Origin: Ferruginibacter sp.
GTDB taxonomy: Bacteria > Bacteroidota > Bacteroidia > Chitinophagales > Chitinophagaceae
Direction: 5' to 3'
Assembly (NCBI GenBank): GCA_016786725.1
Contig: JAEUVU010000009.1
Span: forward strand, 1-64,000
Length of the DNA: 64,000 nucleotides
Shown piece after piece: positions 54,081-62,600 of this stretch. A program made the position numbers and the translations under genes. Under the pieces are notes generated by a model. That model searched no databases, was not told where the DNA came from, and saw only the letters and a list, made by a program, of their open reading frames with translations. How positions within the stretch are numbered: the stretch's first letter is position 1; every line of letters begins with the position of its first letter.

Positions 54081-55691
54081 TTAATACCCTGTATTTTGTG
54101 TTAAGTTAGGATTGGCAACCAGGTTTGATGCCGGTATAGGGAAAATATTATACTTGGCATCAACAGCAGTGCCAGAAGATACGCCGCCTTTCCATGGCCA
54201 CAGGTAAGTGCCTGTAGTTAATAATCCATAACGTATCAGGTCGGTACGGCGATGGCCTTCCCAGTATAATTCCCTTCCTCTTTCATCAAGGATGAATTGC
54301 AGGTTTAGCTGGCCGGCAGTAATATTACCTGAAGCATTGCCATAAGCCCTGGTGCGGATGGCATTAATGTAACCTAATGCAGTAGCAGCATCGCCGCCTG
54401 TACCGCCACGCAACACAGCTTCAGCATAAATCAGGTACATTTCTGCTAAACGAAAGGCAGGGAAATCAACGTCGGCAAATTCTTTTCTGCTGTCAGAAAC
54501 CGGCCCGCCATCTGAACGAATGTTCACATATTTTTTTACATGGGGCCCCTGGTCAAAATTACTGATATCGTTAATGGTAAACTGTGCAGGGCTTGTACCG
54601 TATTTAGAAGTAGTGAACATGGCCCTTTTATCAGTTGCGCCCGTAGGATCAGCAAACAGGCTTGTAAAAGCTGAAGTAGACCTGTAACCATACCAACCAC
54701 CGCCAACACCATATTCGGCGCCTTCATCACCACAGGCGGCATGAACAAAAAACGTAGTGTTACCATAAGCCTGTGTACGCAACCCATCGCAGTTTACTGC
54801 ATAAATAAATTCATCTTTCGCTTTATCGTTATCAGCCATAAACACTCTTGGATATCCTGTATACAATGAGTAAGGTGCAGCAATTACTTTTTTAGAGTAA
54901 GTAACCGCATCTGTATAGCGTGTTGTACCTGTGTAAGTGCCTGCATTTAAATAAATACGGGCCAGTAAAGCCCAGGCAGCTCCCTGGTCCACTCTTCCGT
55001 ATTCAATTGTTTTAACCGGTGCCAGTAAGGCATCAATGGCTTTCAATTCTTTTTCTATGTAAAGAAAAAGATCACCGCGGCTTATTTCTTTTGGTAAAGT
55101 AGCACCCACTTTATCTTCCTCGGTGATGAAAGTAGATTTACCAAAGAGGTCCATCATAACCCAGTAGTTGTAAGCACGCAGGAAACGAACTTCTGCAACA
55201 GAGTTCTTAATGTCTGCGGCCTCGGTACCGCTGATACCTCTTTCAGCAAGTTTTTCATCTGTACTTTCCCTGATATACTCGTTAATGAGTGTGATATTAT
55301 AAATCGGCCTTGCATAGATTCCTTTCAGGAAAGGATCAGCACTGGTCCATCTTAAATTGTGAAAATCTTTGATGGTCTGGTCATTCCAGGCAACAACCGC
55401 CTCATCGGTAGGCAGTTCCTGGCAGTTGAACAACATCCTTATAAAAGCAACCTGCGAACCTTCATCCAGTCCGCCACTGATATCGGGATTACCTGCAGGG
55501 CCGGAATTTCCGGTGATAGCAAGTGTGCCATAAATTTTTGCCAATACACTTTTATAACCGGCCGCATCTGCATAGGTTTTTTCCGGTGTAAGGTCATTGG
55601 TAGGGTAAAGATCCAGTTTTTTTGCGCATGAACCTGCTACAATCACTGTAACCAATCCAACCGATAAGTATTTGATTAATTTATTTTTCAT
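54081..55691 (-). CDS. SusD/RagB outer-membrane glycan-binding lipoprotein
   Basis: 536 residues with a lipobox (VIVAGSCAKKLDLYP). SusD hallmarks: the N-terminal DLYPTNDLTPEKTYADAAGY, a TPR-type helical core with AEVRFLRAYNYWVMMDLFG, and the C-terminal FILDERGRELYWEGHRRTDL. It forms the lid of the SusC transporter, whose gene ends 20 bases upstream. Confidence 0.95.
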   Translation of the reverse strand: MKNKLIKYLSVGLVTVIVAGSCAKKLDLYPTNDLTPEKTYADAAGYKSVLAKIYGTLAITGNSGPAGNPDISGGLDEGSQVAFIRMLFNCQELPTDEAVVAWNDQTIKDFHNLRWTSADPFLKGIYARPIYNITLINEYIRESTDEKLAERGISGTEAADIKNSVAEVRFLRAYNYWVMMDLFGKSTFITEEDKVGATLPKEISRGDLFLYIEKELKAIDALLAPVKTIEYGRVDQGAAWALLARIYLNAGTYTGTTRYTDAVTYSKKVIAAPYSLYTGYPRVFMADNDKAKDEFIYAVNCDGLRTQAYGNTTFFVHAACGDEGAEYGVGGGWYGYRSTSAFTSLFADPTGATDKRAMFTTSKYGTSPAQFTINDISNFDQGPHVKKYVNIRSDGGPVSDSRKEFADVDFPAFRLAEMYLIYAEAVLRGGTGGDAATALGYINAIRTRAYGNASGNITAGQLNLQFILDERGRELYWEGHRRTDLIRYGLLTTGTYLWPWKGGVSSGTAVDAKYNIFPIPASNLVANPNLTQNTGY

Positions 55692-55710
55692 AACAATCGT
55701 TGTTTAATAA

Positions 55711-58704
55711 TTAAAAATCTAAATTAAATCCTAAAGAGAATGTACGGGGTCTTGGATAAATATTATTATCTACACCAGAATCACTTGAATTTTCCGGATC
55801 AAGCCCTTTGTATTTGGTTATGATAAATACATTCTGAACACTGGCTGCAATACGCAGGCTGGCTTTCCCTTTCATGATCTTACCCCAGTTATACCCAAGG
55901 TTTATGTTATCTAATCTGAAGAAAGATGCATTCTCTATGTAGTAATCAGATAAATATTGGTTGTTTGAGAAATTACTTTCAAGGTAGTTAGCTGATGCAT
56001 TACCAATGAAATTGATCGGATTTTTGATTGTTCTCAACACCCCGTTATTAGAGTTGAAATTATTATACAGGTATGCTCCAAAAGCACCGTGACCTGTAAT
56101 ACCAAGAGAGTATTTTTTATAAGTGACCATTGTATTTAATCCTACAAAAATATCGGAGGCTGGTTTCTTATAATAATACCTGTCTTTCTGATCAATCACC
56201 CCATCCCTGTTCAGGTCTTCATAAAGCCCTTCAATAGGTTTGTTTGTTGCAGGATCATACACCTGTTTGAAAACAAAGTAAGTGAAAGGAGCATATCCTA
56301 CATTAAACCTGCCGATATTATTTCCTGTACCGCCCGAAATACCGCTCACTTCAATGCCCTGAAAATTAGGATCAGCTTGTTTTAACAGATTGGTAATCTC
56401 CCTGGTGTTGTAAGTAAAATTAAAACCGAATTCCCATGTAAGATTTGCTTTTTTTACTGGTATAGTGTTAAGGGTAAACTCAACACCTTTGTTTTCCATG
56501 TTACCAACATTGGTCAGCAATTCTATATTAAAGTTTCCGCCGGCAGCTACTGGCACCGTACTCAGCAGGTCTTTTGTTTTCTTTACATAGTAATCTACAG
56601 TACCAGAGATCCTTCCATTTAAGAATCCAAAATCGAGGCCGATATTGGTGGTAGTTGTGCTTTCCCACTTCCTGTCGGGGTCATAAGCAGAAGGGCGCAG
56701 GAAACTGTAATAAGTATTTCCAAACTGATATTGTGCCGAAGAATTACTTCTTGAGTAATAAGGAAGATAAGAATAGTAAGGAATACCATCCTGCTGTCCG
56801 GTGGTTCCCCATTGAAGCCTCAGTTTGAGGTCGCTGATAACATTGGTTGATTTAAAGAAATCGTCTTTCAATTTCCAGGCTACTGCAATGGCGGGAAAAT
56901 AACCAACCCTGTTCGCTTTTGCAAATTTAGAGCTGGCATCCCTTCTTAAAGATGCAGTTAACAGGTATTTATTGGCAACAGAAAGGTTGATGCGGCCCAG
57001 GTAAGATTCAAGCCTGTATTCTGGTTTATCCGTAAGAAAAACAGGTTCGGAACCGGCAATGGTATCTTTCTTTTGTGGGTTAGAAGGATCAGCAACCGGC
57101 CTGTAACTGAAAGAAGCAAAGTTTTTAACTTTGGTTACAAAGTCCTGGTAACTATGGCCTACCAAAACATCCAGTTTTGTATTTAATTTTTTAAATTCTT
57201 TACTATAAAAAAGCTGAACGTCAGCGATCGTGTTTATTTTCTTTTGCTCGTAATGCGTTCTGCGTCCGCCTGTTTTATAGTTGGTTGCAGATGCCGAATC
57301 AATATTGTCATTACCGCTTCCGCTTGCATTATCAATACCCAGGTTTACCAAAACATGCAGATCGGGCAACCAATGAAGCTTATAATCCAATTGCACATTT
57401 CCAATAAAGCGGTTAACGGTTGATTTATTGTCACGCTGGTTTAATAATGCTACCGGGTTACGGGTTGCAAGGTCTATCAGTGTTCCGGTTGGATCCAGCC
57501 ATTCGAAATAATTACCAAATTTTCCGGTATTAGCAGTTATTGGTTGTGTAGGGTCAAAAGCAATAGCAGACCCTATCGCATCCCCATTTGCAAAAACATT
57601 CTTTGAATTACTTCCTTTAAGCGCAATGTTTACAGCTAAATGATCATTCAAAAATTTAGGATTAAGATTTAATGAACCGGTAAAACGTTTAAAATTATCC
57701 GTTCTTAAAATACCATCCTGGGTTAAATAACCTATCGAAGCCCTGAAAGGGATATTTTTTAAAGCCCCACTGGCGCTGATATTATTGTCCCAGCCAAAAG
57801 CTGCACGATAAATCTCTTTCTGCCAGTCTGTATTTGCTGTTCCCAATATGTTTTTGTAAACATTGTTGCCGGTTGCCGTTGCATCAGCATTAATGATAGC
57901 CCTTACTTCATCACCTGATAAAACCTTAACAGTTTTACCTACAATACCGGTTGACAATTGTGTATTGAAGTTATACCTGATCTTTCCTTTTACACCTTTT
58001 TTAGTGGTTACGATGAGTACACCATTAGATGCCCTTGATCCGTACAATGCTGTAGCAGATGCATCTTTCAAAACAGAAATAGATTCAATATCATTGGGGT
58101 TAATGGTATTTAAAAGATTGCGTGAACCTGCAATACCATTACCTTCTACAGGTACACCATCAATAACCAGTAACGGATCGTTGCTGGCGTTTAAAGATGC
58201 ACCACCTCTGATACGTATGCGGCTTCCACCACCTGGCGAACCTCCACCCGTAGTAATTTCCAGACCAGCAACCTTACCCTGCAACAATTGTTCAGAAGAG
58301 TTTACAACACCCTTTTGAAAATCTTTGGCAGATACTGAAGTAACAGAGCCGGTCAGGTCGCCTTTGCGTTTTGTACCATACGCTACCACAACCAATTCAT
58401 TTAACTGCTGATTTATTTGCGTTAAGCTAATGTTGGCAGCAGCACCTGGTGCAACCTCAATACGGGCAAAGCCAACGGAAGAAATTACCAGAACAGCATT
58501 TGGCGCTGCATTGATTTTAAAAGTGCCATCTGCTGCCGATTGGGTAGCAGTTGTTGTGCCCTTTACGGTTATAGTTGCACCGGCAATGGGGGTTCCGTCT
58601 TTAGAGTCAGTTACTTTTCCGGTAACTGCATTTTGGGAAAATGCCGCCAGCGAAAGAAGGAACACGACACAGGACAGCATTAGTTTTTTGAAGACTTTTC
58701 TCAT
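55711..58704 (-). CDS. SusC/RagA TonB-linked outer-membrane transporter
   Basis: 997 residues with a signal peptide (LAAFSQ), a carboxypeptidase-like domain (about 27-105, GKVTDSKDGTPIAGATITVK), a plug with VVAYGTKRKGDLTGSVTSV and GSRIRIRGGASLNASNDPLL, and a barrel ending RTFSLGFNLDF. It imports oligosaccharides through the outer membrane with TonB energy. Together with SusD it defines the locus. The palindrome at 58774 lies upstream. Confidence 0.96.
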   Translation of the reverse strand: MRKVFKKLMLSCVVFLLSLAAFSQNAVTGKVTDSKDGTPIAGATITVKGTTTATQSAADGTFKINAAPNAVLVISSVGFARIEVAPGAAANISLTQINQQLNELVVVAYGTKRKGDLTGSVTSVSAKDFQKGVVNSSEQLLQGKVAGLEITTGGGSPGGGSRIRIRGGASLNASNDPLLVIDGVPVEGNGIAGSRNLLNTINPNDIESISVLKDASATALYGSRASNGVLIVTTKKGVKGKIRYNFNTQLSTGIVGKTVKVLSGDEVRAIINADATATGNNVYKNILGTANTDWQKEIYRAAFGWDNNISASGALKNIPFRASIGYLTQDGILRTDNFKRFTGSLNLNPKFLNDHLAVNIALKGSNSKNVFANGDAIGSAIAFDPTQPITANTGKFGNYFEWLDPTGTLIDLATRNPVALLNQRDNKSTVNRFIGNVQLDYKLHWLPDLHVLVNLGIDNASGSGNDNIDSASATNYKTGGRRTHYEQKKINTIADVQLFYSKEFKKLNTKLDVLVGHSYQDFVTKVKNFASFSYRPVADPSNPQKKDTIAGSEPVFLTDKPEYRLESYLGRINLSVANKYLLTASLRRDASSKFAKANRVGYFPAIAVAWKLKDDFFKSTNVISDLKLRLQWGTTGQQDGIPYYSYLPYYSRSNSSAQYQFGNTYYSFLRPSAYDPDRKWESTTTTNIGLDFGFLNGRISGTVDYYVKKTKDLLSTVPVAAGGNFNIELLTNVGNMENKGVEFTLNTIPVKKANLTWEFGFNFTYNTREITNLLKQADPNFQGIEVSGISGGTGNNIGRFNVGYAPFTYFVFKQVYDPATNKPIEGLYEDLNRDGVIDQKDRYYYKKPASDIFVGLNTMVTYKKYSLGITGHGAFGAYLYNNFNSNNGVLRTIKNPINFIGNASANYLESNFSNNQYLSDYYIENASFFRLDNINLGYNWGKIMKGKASLRIAASVQNVFIITKYKGLDPENSSDSGVDNNIYPRPRTFSLGFNLDF

Positions 58705-58724
58705 AAAACAAGCTTTTCGTTTTT

Positions 58725-58756
58725 TAAAGTTAGCAATCGAATTTATATAGGCTCAA
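58725..58756 (-). promoter_or_regulatory. Candidate promoter of the SusC operon
   Basis: On the minus strand TTG (complement at 58754-58756), a 21-base spacer and TAACTTTA (complement at 58725-58732), one base off the TAnnTTTG consensus. The SusC ATG follows after about 20 bases. Confidence 0.4.
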
Positions 58757-58771
58757 TAACACAATACGCAA

Positions 58772-58788
58772 ATGTGTAAAAAGTACAC
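58772..58788. promoter_or_regulatory. ATGTGTA-N5-TACAC operator candidate upstream of SusC
   Basis: ATGTGTA, five bases, then TACAC (GTGTA at 58774-58778, TACAC at 58784-58788). The same palindrome and spacing are found at 44523-44539. It lies just upstream of the candidate SusC promoter. The remaining DNA to the regulator gene (58789-58921) is AT-rich with nothing recognisable. Confidence 0.55.
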
Positions 58789-58921
58789 AATATTAATACT
58801 TTTTTTTAATCCACCATTATTTGTTAAGAAAAAATGAATAAAAAAATTTAAACTCTAATCAACCCTGTTTTTATAAACCCTTGTAAATCAATTTTTTTAC
58901 TTAACAATTCCAAGAGTTTGT

Positions 58922-59668
58922 CTAAAAGTCAATTCCCACCCACTTTTTCTTCTTCTTTTCGTATTTGTTATAATTGAAATTATAAAGTTTGCCGGGGCGG
59001 TGCGGTACATCCTGTTCCATCTCATCTATATCTACCAGGAAGTCCATCGCAAAGAATTTTTTGCGGAAATTCCGCCTGTCCATTTTTACATTTAATATGG
59101 CTTCGTAAACATTCTGCAGCTCACGCAAAGAGAATTTTTTTGGCAAAAGGCTAAATGCCAGCGGATGCTCCTGTACACGCCGTTGCAATTGTTCATAACT
59201 GCAATCCAGTATTTGCTTATGATCAAAAGCCAGGTCTTCTATTTCAGACACATCATGCCAGTGTAATTCGTTATCCAGTATTTTTAATTTATGATTCTGG
59301 ATGTTGATGAGTGAATAATAAACTACTGTCACTACCCTTCCGGCCGGATGCCTGTTTAAACATCCGAAGGTTTTAACCTGCTCCATATACACATTGTCGA
59401 GCCCGGTTCTTTGTTTCAATATCCGGCTGGCTGCCGCATCCAGTTCTTCATCGGGATCAACGAGGTCTCCCAACAACGACCATTTACCCTGGAATTTTTT
59501 CAGGTCGCTCCTGATCAGTAATACCTTCAGCTTATTTTCATCAAACCCAAAAATCACGCAATCAACTGATAAGGCTATCCTGTTGATACTTTCCACTTCG
59601 GATTGTATGGCCGAAAGGGATTTGATAATTTGTGCCTGGCTGGTTTGAGTTGTTTTGCTCATATGCAT
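58922..59668 (-). CDS. NUDIX-like transcriptional regulator (NrtR/AraR type)
   Basis: 248 residues. A NUDIX fold spans about 28-165 (LSVDCVIFGFDENKLKVLLI, WSLLGDLVDPDEELDAAASR), but the NUDIX box reads RILKQRTGL, where the catalytic glutamates of REUXEEXGU are lost, so it should sense a ligand instead of cutting one. A winged helix follows (about 175-235, KFSLRELQNVYEAILNVKMD and RRNFRKKFFAMDFL). Bacteroides AraR has this same design. It is encoded next to SusC and 15 bases after the GH13 gene. Confidence 0.85.
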   Translation of the reverse strand: MHMSKTTQTSQAQIIKSLSAIQSEVESINRIALSVDCVIFGFDENKLKVLLIRSDLKKFQGKWSLLGDLVDPDEELDAAASRILKQRTGLDNVYMEQVKTFGCLNRHPAGRVVTVVYYSLINIQNHKLKILDNELHWHDVSEIEDLAFDHKQILDCSYEQLQRRVQEHPLAFSLLPKKFSLRELQNVYEAILNVKMDRRNFRKKFFAMDFLVDIDEMEQDVPHRPGKLYNFNYNKYEKKKKKWVGIDF

Positions 59669-59683
59669 CTCAAAAATTACGGT

Positions 59684-62600
59684 TTAGTGTTTAATAAATT
59701 TTACCACATTACCTCTCCGGTTTTGTATTAAACGCAGATAATAAATTCCTTTTGCCAGTTTATCCATCTGGTGGGTTACAGCCATTTGATACTGGCCCCT
59801 TATCTGGCTTGTTTTTAAAACTGTGGCAACATGTTGTCCCAGAGGATTAACAATCTCTATTGAAACATTTCCATTATCGGCAATGAGGTAATCAATGATG
59901 GCCTGGCTGCTAACCGGGTTTGGAGATATTTTGATACCATAACCATCTCTAATGTTATTGATCTGGCTATTATGCGACTGTGTAGTAAACTGAGATGTGG
60001 TGAAATTATTGGCCGGCAAAGTTGCAGAACAGTTTGTATGCACTCTCCAATCGTAAAATGTAGATTGGGTAAGATTTGATACAGATACTGAACCTGTAGT
60101 AATGCCGGTTGCAGCATTTATCCATGCACCGATACCTGAAACCCTGTAATCAACTGAATAAAAGTTGCCGGCAGTAACATTCCAGTTAAATACAGCCGAG
60201 TTGGTAGTAATATTTGTTACAGAAAGCCCTGTTGCCGGTGAGGGTGTTGGCGTAACGGTAACATTTATTTCTGCTCTTGGCCCTTCGCCACAATTATTGC
60301 TCTGGCTTACATAATAAGCAGTATTACCTGCTGCTGCAGTAATTGGTGTTGGCGCTGTTGTACTGCCTGTACCACCCGTTGCAGTTGTGTACCATTTAAG
60401 ATTTGTACCGGTTGCAGTTAAAGCTGTGGCTGTTGAATTCTGGCAATAAACAACCGGGCTTGTAACTGTTGGCGCTGCAGGCAGGCCTGTAACATTCACG
60501 GCAATTACAGCACGTGGGCTTTCGCAGCCACTTATGGTTTGTGATACATAATAGTTTGTACTGCCTGGAGCGGCTGTAGATGGTGTTGGTGCTGTTGCAG
60601 AACCTGTTCCGCCTGTTGCGGTTGTGTACCATAATAATGCAGTACCTGTTGCAGTTAATGGAACAGCTGTTGCGTTCTGGCAATAAGTAACCGGTGTTGT
60701 AACAGTTGGCGCTGCTGGTGCAGCATTGATATTTACTGTTATAGAACTGCGTGGGCTTTCGCAACCATTATTAGATTGGCTTACATACCAGGTAGTGCTG
60801 CCTGCGGTAGCAGTAGATGGTACAGGTGCAGCTGCTGATCCTGTACCACCGGTTGCAACCGTGTACCACATAAGATTTGTGCCCGTTGCAGTTAATGCAG
60901 GTGCAGTTACATTCTGGCAATAAGTGAGCGGACTTGTTACAGCTGGTGCTGCTGGTACTGCAGATACATTTACTACAATTACTGCTCTTGGGCTTTCGCC
61001 ACAACTCTGTGTTTGACTTACATAGTATGATGTGCTGCCAATTGCTGTTGTTGATGGTGTTGGTGCAGTTGCGCTTCCAGTACCGCCTGTTGCTGTTGTG
61101 TACCACAACAAATTAGTTCCGGTTGCAGTGAGTTGGGTTGCCACTGCATTTTGACAATAATTAACCGGGCTTGTTACAGTGGGTGCCGGTGTACTTGCAG
61201 TAACATTTACTACAATTGGTAAACGTGCACTTTCGCAACTGCCAATGGTTTGTGTTACATAATAGGTTGTGCTGCCAATAGTTGTTGTAGATGGTGTTGG
61301 TGCTGTAGTACTGCCTGTGCCACCGGTTGCAGTTGTGTACCAAAGCAGATTACTACCCGTTGCCTGCAGTGGCGATGCGGTTGCATTCTGGCAATAATTA
61401 ACAGGGCTGGTTGCTGTTGGCAACGGTGTATTACATACAGGCACACTTACATAAATATGATATTCACCGGGCTGTAATGTAATGCTTTGCAATGTTGAAC
61501 TTAAAGTAAAATTACTTCCGGTGGCACCATTCAAAGCTGTACCGGTACCATTGCTGATATAATTTGTCCAATCGCCTGCTGCCTGAAAAGTAACAGGTTT
61601 GGTTTGGGCAATCACATCGAAGTTGGCTACAACTGTTACTTTTTTTCCAGCTGTGTTAGGATCAGCTATCTGGAATATTTTTACAAGGCCGCTGCTGAAA
61701 TCATAATTAAATGCAGTGTTGTTGAAAATAGCCGGGTTATTCAATCGTAACTGGATAATACTCTTATAAGTGTTATACAGATGCACTCTTTCAGGAACAA
61801 GCATATATTCCCAATGCGGCGGCTTGTTTGCCACATTTGATCCTCCGAAGGTCAATGGTATATCATACCCTCTTTCTCCAAACTGCCAGATCATTTTAGG
61901 GCCGGGTACAGTAAAGAAAACAGTAGCAGCAGCTTCCTGCCTTGCCAATGCGGTATTAAGGTTGCGGACATTGTAACTGCCATTTGAATTTCCAAAAGTT
62001 ATATTCTTATACATCAGACGTTCTTCATCGTGGCTTTCCATATATCCCATTACACCGGGATTGCTGAAAGCACGCTGAGGGCTGTTGTATGAAATTGCAG
62101 AAATATCTGAATTGGCTACAAAGCCCATGGTACATTGGTTATAGGTAAAATTACTGTTACCCCATAACATAAAACCATAGGCATTATATTCCTGCTCTTC
62201 CTGGCTGGGTTGTGTTCCTAAAAATTCAATGATCATGTAGGTGCCAGGATGCGCAGGAACAACTGCATCATAATATCTTTTTAAGTTAGCCACACGGCTT
62301 GCATCGTAATTCTCAACTGTTGTTGTATTGGTTACGGTTTGCGTAAATCCCTTACCAAGATCCAGCCTGTAACCATCTATCCGGTATTCATCAACCCAAA
62401 AATTTAATGCACGGCTCACCAGGTATTGTGTAGAAACCGCTGTATGATTGAAGTCGTTAAATACACTGTAAGGATGTGGAGCTGTGGGATTCAGCCAGGG
62501 ATTGTTTGCTGCAGGCCTGTTGTTTACAGGGTCCCAATACATTTTTGCCTGTGGAGCATTACCGGTGCAATGATTGTACACAACATCCAGTATTACAGCA

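Noticed and set aside
60240..61425. Possible CRISPR or satellite array
   Set aside because: The 237-base period equals 79 codons in frame and encodes Ig_7 domains; there are no short direct repeats with spacers.
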